A stretch of 32,096 nucleotides of DNA from Bacillota bacterium (GCA_030536355.1 JAUNQD010000019.1:5048-37143); one strand, 5' to 3'. Counted from the first letter of the stretch, positions 1 through 8,013 are shown. Notes: a model not told the origin generated them from the letters alone. A program made the numbers and translations.

Positions 1-45
1 GATTTTGATAAATCGGTAAAAAAATTGGTAGACGGGATGAAGTAG
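1..45 (+). CDS. C-terminal tail of an upstream gene (partial)
   Basis: An open frame runs in from the window edge and ends at TAG 43-45, reading DFDKSVKKLVDGMK. The lysine-rich amphipathic ending is compatible with a protein C-terminus, and the next gene starts 27 nt downstream, so the two could be co-transcribed. The fragment is too short to assign a family, and it could also be a chance open frame. Confidence 0.4.
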   Translation, partial: DFDKSVKKLVDGMK

Positions 46-72
46 CTTTAATAAACAATAAAGGTAAAAACT

Positions 73-1005
73 ATGGAATTTGAAAAGAAGTTGGGCAAAA
101 TGGCTTTGGATTTATTAAAAAATGAAGAACTAGTTAAAACTACTTCTGCTGCATTCGGAATGTTATTTCCGTATTGCGGATTAAGGAAGAAAGCATTAGA
201 TGTATATATTGAGGAAGTTGAAAAATCAAATATGCCAAGTGAATCTAAAATAATAGCAATTTTAAATGCAAAAGAAACGCTTAAAAGGCTTAAAAATCAA
301 AGTAAAATAGTTGAAGTCGCAGTAGAAAACGCAAAACAAGATACAGATTTTTCAAATGAGTCTGGTGTTAATGGTGATTGGCTCGATAGATTTATGGACG
401 CTGCGAAATTTGTGACGGATGAACAAATGCAGTTGATATGGGGCAAGGTGTTGAGCAAAGAGTTTGAAAAACCAGGGGCAACACCTAGTAGCCTAATTAG
501 GATTCTCTCAGAAATAACATGGGAAAGTGCAGTTGCTTTTAAGAAAATATGCAGCATGAACCTGATAATGGCATTAATAGGAGATGATGGGAAAGTTAAA
601 AGTGCAAGAACTGATATAATAGTCCCTTATGATGATAATTCTAGAGCCCTTGCAAAAATGGGTCTTACATTTGATGTTATCAATGAATTGGATACTATTG
701 GTCTTATAAAATTTAAAAGTATATTGGGATTTAATACAGACGAAATTGTAGAAGAAACGATTGCGACATATGTAAATGGAAAAACTGAAGTCATAGTAGA
801 ACATAAAGAAAATACTTTTCCTAAAGGGAATATAATGCTTACTAAAGCCGGTGAATGTTTACGGGATATAACATCTTGTGAGGACATTTTGGGATATGAT
901 AATATGATAAAAGAATATTTTACTAAACATGGTATTAAGTATATAGAGAAACCAATATATGAAATTGTTAAAGTTGGGGATGGTATTATAGTACAAACTT
1001 GTTAA
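73..1005 (+). CDS. DUF2806-like protein of unknown function
   Basis: A 310-residue soluble protein with no signal peptide or clear membrane segment. The recognisable part is residues ~100-165: a DWLDRFMDAAKFV helix, then DEQMQLIWGKVLSKEF, a KPG turn and a SLIRILSEIT segment. This order (W-x-x-R-F, D-E-x-x-Q-x-x-W-x-K-x-L, P-G, S-L-R-x-L) is what I associate with the DUF2806 family. No biochemical role is established for that family. The start follows an AAAGGT ribosome-binding site. The gene is visibly more AT-rich than the metabolic genes further right and uses AT-ending codons heavily, which suggests a different origin. The 432-nt stretch downstream contains no ordinary gene. The family call is from memory of the motif and is moderately secure; any function is open. 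Confidence 0.7.
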   Translation: MEFEKKLGKMALDLLKNEELVKTTSAAFGMLFPYCGLRKKALDVYIEEVEKSNMPSESKIIAILNAKETLKRLKNQSKIVEVAVENAKQDTDFSNESGVNGDWLDRFMDAAKFVTDEQMQLIWGKVLSKEFEKPGATPSSLIRILSEITWESAVAFKKICSMNLIMALIGDDGKVKSARTDIIVPYDDNSRALAKMGLTFDVINELDTIGLIKFKSILGFNTDEIVEETIATYVNGKTEVIVEHKENTFPKGNIMLTKAGECLRDITSCEDILGYDNMIKEYFTKHGIKYIEKPIYEIVKVGDGIIVQTC

Positions 1006-1212
1006 GGCATCTAGATTTATGGAATGTCAATTTAGAAGTACATTGTTAGGTATTAATGTAAAATGGTGAAATAAAAATATCAAAATTGTGTTTACATACA
1101 CAGTACGACGTTCAAAAATTGTGTCTGTTTGAGCGATACGGCGCATTGTGAGGTTGTGACACTGCTGGTTAAAACTAAATAAATAAATTTTCAGAAAAAT
1201 ACGAAAAAGGTA

Positions 1213-1241
1213 TTGACTTTCTTCGAATGAAGTGATAAAGT
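1213..1241 (+). promoter_or_regulatory. Sigma-A type promoter of a short transcript
   Basis: TTGACT (1213-1218) and TAAAGT (1236-1241) are separated by exactly 17 nt. This is one of the few promoters in the window with a good -35 box. It lies about 110 nt ahead of a strong terminator, so it would drive a transcript of only ~145 nt. Confidence 0.6.
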
Positions 1242-1326
1242 ATAGACAACAAAGAGATAGGAGGTACGGTCCGAAGAAAAAGTAAGATAGTATTTCAAAA
1301 ATTTTGAAGAAAGAGAGGTGCCTGAA

Positions 1327-1350
1327 ATGCGTTTGAAAGAACCTAATTAA
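1327..1350 (+). CDS. 7-residue mini-ORF (MRLKEPN)
   Basis: ATG CGT TTG AAA GAA CCT AAT TAA lies 7 nt downstream of AGAGAGGTG, a good ribosome-binding site, and ends 2 nt before the terminator stem. Translation through the stop would place the ribosome against the hairpin. No function is known. It may be a translated leader within an sRNA or a chance ORF, although the well-placed SD argues for translation. Confidence 0.35.
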   Translation: MRLKEPN

Positions 1351-1351
1351 G

Positions 1352-1391
1352 ACCCGTTCGAAGTAGTAAGATTATTTCGAACGGGTTTTTT
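1352..1391 (+). terminator. Rho-independent terminator
   Basis: A perfect 11-bp stem (ACCCGTTCGAA at 1352-1362 with TTCGAACGGGT at 1376-1386) is followed by an unbroken T-run to 1391. It ends the short 1248-1391 transcript. Confidence 0.85.
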
Positions 1392-1437
1392 ATTGCTTCA
1401 ATATAATTGTTTTGATCTATATTTTTAACAACTTGAT

Positions 1438-2055
1438 CTACAGACTAGCCTCTGCCTCTTCGATAGTCTCATATCCATACATCTTGACCATGATACCTTG
1501 ATTGATCATAGCAAGGGACTTTCCTTCAGCCTGCAGCTGTCTAACATAGTCTGCATACATCTCTAACAGTTCTACCGGATAAGTTTCCAGCTCGCCTCTG
1601 GCGTAAGTTTCCAGAGAGGTGAAACCGTACTTATCCTGATCGGAAGTGATCGGTCTTCCCGTGCCACTGATCTTTGGATATTTTTCTGCAAATTCCAGCT
1701 CCCACTTTACCATAGCAGTTACGACCTCGTCGATAAGAGGGAAGCTTTCCTGCGGTGTATTCGGAAGGTAAGGTTCCAGGTGCTGAGTGTAATATCCGGG
1801 GTCTGTGAAACGCATCATTTTAGCGTACTTTTCTGTTACCATATTGCGCCCTTCATTGCGACATTTTGTCACGAAGTCTTCCCAAAACTCAAGCATGTCA
1901 TCACGCCAGGAAGCATACTGGCTGCCACGCATGATATAAAAGGTTTCCCAGTCATCCTGACAGGACGCTCTGCCTCCGATATTCTGCGTACTTTGCATCA
2001 TTTCGAATTCTATTTTCAAGACATTTTCAACTCTGTCTGCTTTTATGTTTTTCAT
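1438..2055 (-). CDS. DUF4125 family protein
   Basis: A 205-residue soluble protein. The N-terminal block has the DUF4125 signature: E-F-E-M-M, then NIGGRASCQDDWETF with a following IMR-S-Q, and later a GRN-x-x-TEKYA-x-MM block and TDP-x-Y. No enzymatic role is known for the family. The start is taken at ATG 2053-2055 because AGAGGTGG lies 8 nt upstream. An in-frame GTG at 2086-2088 would add 11 residues (YNYLEKRWKQ) but has no ribosome-binding site. A tiny ORF with a stronger SD lies immediately upstream (2081-2137), and a single-base change would fuse it to this frame. The gene converges on the short transcript at 1248-1391. Confidence 0.85.
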   Translation of the reverse strand: MKNIKADRVENVLKIEFEMMQSTQNIGGRASCQDDWETFYIMRGSQYASWRDDMLEFWEDFVTKCRNEGRNMVTEKYAKMMRFTDPGYYTQHLEPYLPNTPQESFPLIDEVVTAMVKWELEFAEKYPKISGTGRPITSDQDKYGFTSLETYARGELETYPVELLEMYADYVRQLQAEGKSLAMINQGIMVKMYGYETIEEAEASL

Positions 2056-2080
2056 CTGTTTCCACCTCTTTTCGAGATAA

Positions 2081-2137
2081 TTATACACTGTTTGATCTAT
2101 TCTTCCATATACTTTTGATCAAATTATCCTTTTTCAT
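2081..2137 (-). CDS. 18-codon upstream ORF before the DUF4125 gene
   Basis: On the minus strand TTAGGAGG is followed after 5 nt by ATG (2137-2135) and the ORF MKKDNLIKSIWKNRSNSV, stopping at 2081, 25 nt before the DUF4125 start. It has the best Shine-Dalgarno site of the region. It may be a regulatory upstream ORF or the original N-terminus of the DUF4125 protein cut off by a one-base frameshift: removing one A near 2102-2105 gives a continuous lysine-rich N-terminus running into YNYLEKRWKQMKN. The sequence shows the geometry and does not choose between these readings. Confidence 0.45.
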   Translation of the reverse strand: MKKDNLIKSIWKNRSNSV

Positions 2138-2314
2138 TATGTCCTCCTAAAACGCAAAAATCCACGTCATTATATCTGAAATATCATGGCTTTGCAACAG
2201 CACAAAATAGAATATGTGATTAAAAAATGACGAGACTTCCGTATAGTACGAGTAACATCGTCCTTTTTTATTTCATATTATGCACTATAGCAACAATATT
2301 AAGGAGAAAAGACT

Positions 2315-3112
2315 ATGGCAAATAGTGTATTTTTATCAGCCGGACATGGTGGAAATGATCCGGGAGCAGTAGGATATGGATTAAAAGAAAAAGATATTAA
2401 TTTGCAGACATTGTTGGGCTGCAAGGCTGAACTGGAGCGGCATAACGTGAAAGTTTTCTCTTCGCGTACTACCGATGAAAATGACGGTGTATATGAAGAA
2501 GTCAGAGAAGCTATTGCTTCAGGAGCAAACCTGGCAATATCTTTTCACACCAACGCTGGTGGCGGCAATGGATTTGAGGCATATTGCAATACTTCGAATC
2601 CTGACGGTGTGAGATTCAGCAAATTGGCAGAGAAATATATCAAAGAGCTTGGACAGAACAGCCGTGGTGTTAAAGATGGAATGCATCTTTATTTCATCAG
2701 AAAGACGACGATGACAGCAGTCTTACTTGAATGCTTTTTTATAGATAACGATACAGATAATAATATTGGTGATACCAAGGCTGAGCAAAGGGCACTGGGC
2801 GTGGCTTATGCTAAAGCTATCCTCGAGTATATGGGAATCACTTACAAGGGGAATACTCCTGATAAGCCTGATACAGTGAGTCCATCGAAAAAGATCTATC
2901 GAGTGCAGGTAGGCGCCTACTCGAAAAAAGCAGGCGCTCAGAAGCAGGTCAAAGCGCTCAAAGCCGCAGGGTTAGAAGGCTCTATAAGATACTCTGCAAA
3001 AGAAAAATTATATCGAGTGCAGGCAGGTGCATATACAGTTTATGCAAATGCTGAAAAAATGAAAGAAAAAGTTATAGCAGCAGGGTTTGCTGCTTTTATA
3101 AGTGAAGAATAA
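2315..3112 (+). CDS. N-acetylmuramoyl-L-alanine amidase (Amidase_3) with SPOR domain
   Basis: Predicted zinc amidase that cuts the bond between N-acetylmuramic acid and L-alanine in peptidoglycan. Residues 1-175 form the Amidase_3 fold: AGHGGNDPGA carries zinc ligand H11, E25 sits in GLKEKD, H78 in SFHTN, and catalytic E139 in LLECFF. After a Pro/Lys linker, residues ~194-265 form a SPOR domain with two YRVQ-x-GAY repeats, which in this family bind glycan stripped of stem peptides. There is no signal peptide, as in phage endolysins and sporulation mother-cell lysis amidases of the CwlC type, so release would need cell lysis or a holin. No phage genes lie nearby, so a sporulation-lysis role or a domesticated endolysin are the two options. 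An AAGGAG site precedes the ATG. Confidence 0.93.
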   Translation: MANSVFLSAGHGGNDPGAVGYGLKEKDINLQTLLGCKAELERHNVKVFSSRTTDENDGVYEEVREAIASGANLAISFHTNAGGGNGFEAYCNTSNPDGVRFSKLAEKYIKELGQNSRGVKDGMHLYFIRKTTMTAVLLECFFIDNDTDNNIGDTKAEQRALGVAYAKAILEYMGITYKGNTPDKPDTVSPSKKIYRVQVGAYSKKAGAQKQVKALKAAGLEGSIRYSAKEKLYRVQAGAYTVYANAEKMKEKVIAAGFAAFISEE

Positions 3113-3280
3113 AACAGAATAAGAAGGTGAATAAAGTGAATAGACAGGAAATGCAGCAGCACTGACCATCACCCCACTGGCAGGCGGAGCGCGACCTGTA
3201 TCCGCACACCTTGTCATCGTCAGACTTCAGTAATACCATTACGGGTTACACCAAAATGTAGCTGTAGCTCACACTAGGCG

Positions 3281-3307
3281 AATGCCCTTGAGACGATCAA
3301 GGGCATT
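3281..3307 (+). other. Perfect 11-bp hairpin without T-run
   Basis: AATGCCCTTGA (3281-3291) pairs perfectly with TCAAGGGCATT (3297-3307) around a 5-nt loop. No T-run follows, so it is at best a weak terminator of the amidase gene; it could also stabilise an mRNA 3' end. The rest of the 3113-3372 gap holds a 12-codon ORF with a GTG start (3128-3166) and a locally GC-rich stretch at ~3160-3235 that I cannot assign. Confidence 0.5.
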
Positions 3308-3333
3308 TGCTATAATAAGTGAAAAGTGTATTT

Positions 3334-3342
3334 TGATATAAT
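3334..3342 (+). promoter_or_regulatory. Extended -10 promoter of homoserine dehydrogenase gene
   Basis: TGATATAAT matches the extended -10 consensus TGnTATAAT exactly and lies 30 nt ahead of the ATG. No good -35 box is present at 17 nt. The same nonamer recurs at 7965-7973 before the U32 gene. Confidence 0.55.
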
Positions 3343-3372
3343 AAGGAAAACACATATACGGGAGAGTGTAAG

Positions 3373-4401
3373 ATGAGAACGAAAAAACTGGCTCTTCTCG
3401 GCTTTGGCAACGCAGGACAGGCTTTCTCAGAAATGCTTCTGAAAAAGCAGGACGATATAAGAGAAAAATACGGATATGAAATAATCGTTACAGCGATAGC
3501 AACTAATACGAAGGGCAATCTGATAGGAGAAGATGGCATCGATCTTAGAGAAGTCATTAATGACGTGGAAGAATACGGCAAGTTCTGCAATAAAGAACAG
3601 CTGACAGAGATGACGACCATTGAGATCGCGGAAGCAGCAGATTATGATGTACTGATAGAAATGACACCGCTGAACATTTTCACAGGACAACCTGCCATCG
3701 ACCACATCGAAGCTGCTTTCAAGCGCAGCAAGGATGTCATAACAGCCAATAAAGGACCGATTGCTTGGAAGTTCAAGGCCCTTGAACAAATGGCAGCAGA
3801 CAACGGCTGTAAGTTTTATTATGAAACTACGGTTATGGACGGCACTCCCGTCTTCAACCTGGCAGAGAAAACACTGCAGCTGGCTGAAGTCACTGAAGTT
3901 AAGGGGATACTCAACAGTACAACTAACTTCATCCTTGAAGAATTGGCGGCAGGCTCTGATTACGATGACATAATTGAACGGGGCAGACAGATGGGCTTCG
4001 TTGAAGCGGACCCTTCTATGGACATAGAAGGCTATGATGCGGCGGCTAAGATAACTGCACTTTTGAACGTCCTTATGGATGCCGATATCACACCTGACAT
4101 GGTGGACAGAAAGGGCATCGAAGACATAACGATCGAAGATATCAAGGCTGCCGAAAATCGTGGAAATGTCATCAAGCTCTTATGCAAAGGTGCACGCGAT
4201 CATGACGGCAAGATCATCGCATCGGTAAGGCCTGAAGAAGTTCCTAAGAGTGATATGCTGGCATCCATAGACAGCACCACATCGATCGTTTCCATAACTA
4301 CAGATTTGATGAAGACTGTTTCCATCGTAGAGCATCAGCCTGAAATAGAACAGACTGCCTACGGGGTATTTGGGGACTTACTGAGAGTCCTCAGCGAATA
4401 A
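3373..4401 (+). CDS. hom: Homoserine dehydrogenase, short form without ACT domain
   Basis: Predicted NAD(P)-dependent oxidoreductase interconverting L-aspartate 4-semialdehyde and L-homoserine on the threonine/methionine branch. Residues 10-15 are the Rossmann motif GFGNAG. The TANKGP segment (K127) is the family's nucleotide/substrate-site lysine. GILNSTTNFIL near residue 182 and GFVEADPSMDIEGYDAA near 211 are the catalytic-domain signatures. At 342 residues it ends with the catalytic domain and lacks the C-terminal ACT domain used for threonine feedback in ~430-residue enzymes, so feedback control is likely absent. No aspartokinase or threonine gene adjoins it, and it appears to be transcribed alone, closed by the bidirectional terminator at 4429-4453. 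A GGGAG ribosome-binding site precedes the ATG. A catabolic role is possible but unproven. Confidence 0.88.
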   Translation: MRTKKLALLGFGNAGQAFSEMLLKKQDDIREKYGYEIIVTAIATNTKGNLIGEDGIDLREVINDVEEYGKFCNKEQLTEMTTIEIAEAADYDVLIEMTPLNIFTGQPAIDHIEAAFKRSKDVITANKGPIAWKFKALEQMAADNGCKFYYETTVMDGTPVFNLAEKTLQLAEVTEVKGILNSTTNFILEELAAGSDYDDIIERGRQMGFVEADPSMDIEGYDAAAKITALLNVLMDADITPDMVDRKGIEDITIEDIKAAENRGNVIKLLCKGARDHDGKIIASVRPEEVPKSDMLASIDSTTSIVSITTDLMKTVSIVEHQPEIEQTAYGVFGDLLRVLSE

Positions 4402-4428
4402 TAAATATCATATGATCGGTACAAAAAA

Positions 4429-4453
4429 AGAGAACATCGACAAGGTGTTCTCT
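4429..4453. terminator. Bidirectional terminator between convergent genes
   Basis: AGAGAACA (4429-4436) pairs with TGTTCTCT (4446-4453). An A-run precedes and a T-rich stretch follows, so the hairpin can end both the homoserine dehydrogenase gene and the minus-strand ABC-F operon. Confidence 0.75.
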
Positions 4454-4472
4454 TTCTTGTATATATTCATGT

Positions 4473-6035
4473 CTACAATATCTTCGTCGTCCACTGGCTG
4501 CAGTCCCACACCTGATCCACGATCTCCTTATAAAATTCAGGCTCGTGGCAGATGATGAGGATGCTGCCCTTGTATTCTTTCAAAGCGCGCTTCAGCTCGG
4601 CCTTGGCGTCCTGGTCGAGATGATTTGTAGGTTCGTCCAAAAGAAGCAGGTTAGTCTCTCTATTTATGAGTTTGCAAAGTCGCACTTTTGCCTGCTCGCC
4701 TCCTGAGAGGACTCGTACCTGGCTTTCTATGTGTTTAGTGGTAAGTCCACACTTGGCTAACGTCGCGCGGACTTCGAATTGATTCAGTCCCGGGAATTCT
4801 TCCCATATCTCTTCGATGCAGGTGTTAGTATTTCCCGGCGCCATTTCCTGTTCGAAATATCCGATCTGCAGATAATCACCAAGGTTCACCTGACCTTCCA
4901 GCGGTTTGATCAATCCCAGTACACTCTTTAGCAGGGTAGTCTTACCGATACCATTGGCACCGACAAGAGCAATCTTCTGACCTCGCTCCATCGAGATATT
5001 CAGCGGCTTAGTCAGCGGATCCTTCGCATCATATCCAATCACCAGATCCTTAGTGTTGAACAGGATCTTGCCGGAAGTACGACCTTTGATGAAGTTGAAT
5101 TCAGGTTTTGGTTTCTCGGCTGCCAGCTCGATCAGCTCCATGTTGTCTAGTTTCTTTTGACGGGACATGGCCATATTACGAGTAGCAACACGAGCTTTGT
5201 TACGTGCTACGAAATCCTTCAGTTCACTGATTTCCTGCTGCTGACGTTTATAAGCAGCCTCCAGCTGTGATTTTTTCATTTCGTAGACTTCCATGAATTT
5301 ATCGTAGTCGCCCACATAGCGATTAAATTCCTGATTTTCCATGTGGTAGATCAAGTTGATAACGCTGTTGAGGAACGGTATATCGTGAGATATCAAGATG
5401 AACGCGTTCTCATATTCGTTCAGGTACCTCTTAAGCCATTCGATATGTTCTTCATCCAGATAGTTGGTTGGCTCATCCAGTAATAAGATGTCAGGTTTTT
5501 CAAGCAGCAACTTCGCCATAAGAGCTTTAGTCCTTTGTCCGCCTGATAAATCGGTCACAGGACGATCAAGGCCTATATCGAGCAGACCCAGAGCACGAGC
5601 AACTTCTTCTACTTTAGAGTCGATGATATAGAAATCATGGACAGTCAGCATATCCTGGATCTCGCCTAGTTCCTCCATCATTTCCATCATGGTGTCTTCA
5701 TCAACGGACCCCAGCTGATCACAGATCTCGTTCATGCGAGTCTCCATCTCAAACAGCCACGAGAAAGCAGATCTTAAAACATCACCCAGCGTCATTCCCG
5801 GCTCCAGCGCAGTATGCTGATCAAGATATCCGATACGGCAGTTTTTCGCCCACTGGATATTGCCTTCATCAGGCTGAAGCTTACCGGTAATTATATTCAT
5901 GAATGTAGATTTACCTTCACCGTTGGCACCGATAAGCCCTATATGTTCACCCTTAAGCAAACGGAAAGATACATCGTCAAAAATTGCCCTGTCTCCAAAT
6001 CCATGAGACAGATGCTCTACAGTTAAAATACTCAT
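4473..6035 (-). CDS. ABC-F family ATPase (ribosome-associated, YkpA/YbiT-like)
   Basis: A 520-residue twin-cassette ATPase with no membrane domain, the layout of the ABC-F family that acts on the ribosomal E site. Cassette 1 has Walker A GANGEGKST (36-44), signature LSGGQ and Walker B LLLLDEPTNYLD. A charged helical linker (~residues 245-310) follows, then cassette 2 with GANGIGKTT, LSGGEQ and LLLLDEPTNHLD. Both catalytic glutamates are present. It resembles the housekeeping YkpA/YbiT branch more than the long-linker antibiotic-resistance proteins, but that assignment is by eye. GAGGAG precedes the ATG at 6035. It is the last gene of the yhdT-panF operon, 33 nt after panF, an association with no obvious functional logic. 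Confidence 0.92.
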   Translation of the reverse strand: MSILTVEHLSHGFGDRAIFDDVSFRLLKGEHIGLIGANGEGKSTFMNIITGKLQPDEGNIQWAKNCRIGYLDQHTALEPGMTLGDVLRSAFSWLFEMETRMNEICDQLGSVDEDTMMEMMEELGEIQDMLTVHDFYIIDSKVEEVARALGLLDIGLDRPVTDLSGGQRTKALMAKLLLEKPDILLLDEPTNYLDEEHIEWLKRYLNEYENAFILISHDIPFLNSVINLIYHMENQEFNRYVGDYDKFMEVYEMKKSQLEAAYKRQQQEISELKDFVARNKARVATRNMAMSRQKKLDNMELIELAAEKPKPEFNFIKGRTSGKILFNTKDLVIGYDAKDPLTKPLNISMERGQKIALVGANGIGKTTLLKSVLGLIKPLEGQVNLGDYLQIGYFEQEMAPGNTNTCIEEIWEEFPGLNQFEVRATLAKCGLTTKHIESQVRVLSGGEQAKVRLCKLINRETNLLLLDEPTNHLDQDAKAELKRALKEYKGSILIICHEPEFYKEIVDQVWDCSQWTTKIL

Positions 6036-6068
6036 AACTCCTCGATTCTTAGTCGTTTATAGTTTGTC

Positions 6069-7559
6069 CTAGAAGCACTTATCTAGTACGTCCGGATCAA
6101 GCCCGTCGCGGCAAGTCATCTTGCCTGCAATGAAGTAAGCGATGCCGCCAAACAGCAGTCCCCATACGACAGCATTTATACCCCACACGGTAAGTCCGAA
6201 CTGGTAAGAGATGACATATACTGCAACACCGATCAAGGTGGATGCTATAGCCGCCTGGCGAGTTCCTTTTTTATAGAAAACGCCGCCTACCAGAGGCCAG
6301 AAGAAGCAGCATTCAAGTCCGCCCATGGCGAACAAGTTCACCCAGAAGATGATGTCCGGCGGAGTCAATGTTAGTACGAATACGATAACACCTATCAGTA
6401 TAGTCACAGCCAGACTGGACTTGGATAAGTTCTTCTCGAAACGAGCCTTTTTCTCAGCATCGTCTTTCACAATATATGTTCCCCACAGATCCTTGACGAT
6501 CGAAGCTGAGGCTAGGATCAGCAGAGAAGAAACAGTCGACATTACAGCAGCCATAGGTGCGGCAAGAAAAATGCCGGCAACGCCTACAGGCATGATCTGC
6601 TGGATAACAGCAGGGATGACATAGTCTGAAGATGCGAATTCCTGACCTGCGATAAGAGCGCCTGACCATGCACCGCCAACGTGCATGCCGATCATCAGAA
6701 GACCTGCGACTACAGTACCAACAAGCATAGCGGTATGCAGACTCTTGGTGTTCTTGAAACCCATACCTCTGACAGCAGTCTGCGGTAGACCGATGACACC
6801 TATACCTACCAGCACCCAGAAGGAGAGCAATCCACCCGGAGTATATCCCGTTTCAGTCAGTTTATCCCAACCCGGCATCTGAGCATCCATCACAATGCTC
6901 ATAGCTTCGAAATCTCCGATCTCACGGACCACGAAGAACAGGAACAGGAATGTTCCCACCAGCATGATGATGCCCTGGAAAGTATCTGTTATAACAACGG
7001 CAGTGAAACCGCCAAATGCTGTATATAGAATAACAACGAATGCGAATATCACGAGAGCCAGCCAGTAAGGTAGCCCTGTCACAGATTCGATAAGCGTAGC
7101 ACCGCCCAGGAACTGAGCGATCATCTGTGTCACGAAGAACACCAGCATGATAACAGTCGTGATTATCACCAGTGCGTCCGACTTATAACGAGCCTTCAAG
7201 TAACCTGCAACTGTAACAGCACCGGTCTTTCGAGATACTACAGCGAACTTCTTGCCCAGTACGCCAAGTACCAGGAAAGCAGCTCCTACTTGGACGCCTG
7301 CCACCCACGCCTGAGAGAAACCATAAGTCATGGCAGCGGCGCCGGGACCGCTGATGAACGAGCTTACACTGGCGTATGTGGCGACTGTAGTCATGGCAAG
7401 TACGACACCATTCATGCCTCGGGAACCGATAAAGTACTTTTTCTCAAAACTAAGGTCGCTTTCTTTGTCCTGTTTTTTGCTGAAGAACATTCCGACTACC
7501 ACGTTTATGATCAGGTAGAGGATTATGATGAGCAGCATGATGATTTGATTGTTAGTCAT
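6069..7559 (-). CDS. panF: Sodium/pantothenate symporter
   Basis: A 496-residue integral membrane protein of the sodium:solute symporter family with about 12-13 hydrophobic segments. Typical features are the FIGSRGMNG segment after helix 1, the ATYASVSSFISGPGAA stretch forming the Na/substrate-site region, the QFLGG and TAFGGFTAVV motifs, and LAAPMAAVMSTVSSLL in the late core helices. It predicts Na-driven pantothenate uptake for coenzyme A synthesis. The call is strengthened by the overlapping upstream gene, a YhdT-type small membrane protein that accompanies panF in many bacteria. The ATG overlaps the yhdT stop by 8 nt, implying translational coupling. Confidence 0.9.
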   Translation of the reverse strand: MTNNQIIMLLIIILYLIINVVVGMFFSKKQDKESDLSFEKKYFIGSRGMNGVVLAMTTVATYASVSSFISGPGAAAMTYGFSQAWVAGVQVGAAFLVLGVLGKKFAVVSRKTGAVTVAGYLKARYKSDALVIITTVIMLVFFVTQMIAQFLGGATLIESVTGLPYWLALVIFAFVVILYTAFGGFTAVVITDTFQGIIMLVGTFLFLFFVVREIGDFEAMSIVMDAQMPGWDKLTETGYTPGGLLSFWVLVGIGVIGLPQTAVRGMGFKNTKSLHTAMLVGTVVAGLLMIGMHVGGAWSGALIAGQEFASSDYVIPAVIQQIMPVGVAGIFLAAPMAAVMSTVSSLLILASASIVKDLWGTYIVKDDAEKKARFEKNLSKSSLAVTILIGVIVFVLTLTPPDIIFWVNLFAMGGLECCFFWPLVGGVFYKKGTRQAAIASTLIGVAVYVISYQFGLTVWGINAVVWGLLFGGIAYFIAGKMTCRDGLDPDVLDKCF

Positions 7560-7851
7560 TCAGCTCACCACCTTCCTGAACATCGACAACATCGCTGTTG
7601 GCTTCGTCACCGAGATCAAAGTTCTTGAAAACCTTTTTCAATAAGAAAACGACTCCGATCACCGATATCACGAAAGCACCTATAGTGCTTACGAAGAACC
7701 ATAGAGGCATTCCCAGCACCAGCATGTCGATATCTTCCAGCAAAAATCCGAAGCCGATATGCCATGCAGCCACTATGGCGATCAGTATGAAAGTCGCCTT
7801 TACTTCCTTAAGTATTTGCTTATGTTTTTGTTCGTTTGTCATGTATTCCAT
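7552..7851 (-). CDS. yhdT: YhdT/DUF997 small membrane protein paired with PanF
   Basis: A 99-residue protein with two hydrophobic helices: one around ATFILIAIVAAWHIGFGFLL, then a GMPLWFFVSTIG segment leading into the second (VISVIGVVFLLKKVF). The acidic C-terminal tail contains the overlapping panF start. Size, two-helix layout and the G-x-P-x-W-F-x-S motif match YhdT (DUF997), commonly encoded just before panF; its precise role is unknown. ATG 7851 is chosen because AAGGA lies 8 nt upstream; the second ATG (7842) has poorer spacing. It heads a yhdT-panF-ABC-F operon. Confidence 0.82.
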   Translation of the reverse strand: MEYMTNEQKHKQILKEVKATFILIAIVAAWHIGFGFLLEDIDMLVLGMPLWFFVSTIGAFVISVIGVVFLLKKVFKNFDLGDEANSDVVDVQEGGELND

Positions 7852-7888
7852 TTCGATTTTCCTTTAGTCTCATGATCCATGAAGCGGA

Positions 7889-7917
7889 TCTTTAAGCTAA
7901 ACAATATTTATCACCAA
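7889..7917 (-). promoter_or_regulatory. Candidate promoter of the yhdT-panF operon
   Basis: On the minus strand TTGGTG (7917-7912) and TAAAGA (7894-7889) are separated by 17 nt, about 38 nt ahead of the yhdT ATG. Both boxes are imperfect. Confidence 0.35.
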
Positions 7918-7964
7918 GATTCTAACATTTTCGCGGTAAAAGAACAATAAGCCGCAGCAAATTA

Positions 7965-7973
7965 TGATATAAT
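7965..7973 (+). promoter_or_regulatory. Extended -10 promoter of the U32 operon
   Basis: TGATATAAT lies about 40 nt ahead of the U32 start codon and is identical to the element at 3334-3342. No convincing -35 box was found. It fires divergently from the yhdT promoter. Confidence 0.55.
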
Positions 7974-8013
7974 AATCATACGTATGTAGTTTTTAAATTT
8001 GAGGTAATTGATA

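Larger units (their letters stand above)
1248..1391 (+). ncRNA. Predicted short transcript (sRNA or leader-peptide RNA)
   Basis: The unit from the 1213-1241 promoter to the 1352-1391 terminator would give an RNA of ~145 nt. It contains two anti-SD-like stretches: AGGAGGTAC near 1259, with no start codon at a usable distance, and AGAGAGGTG near 1313, which precedes a 7-codon ORF. The transcript ends before the convergent DUF4125 gene and leads into no downstream gene on its own strand, so it is not an ordinary attenuator. It matches no RNA family I can name. Start and end are predictions from the promoter and terminator. Confidence 0.4.
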
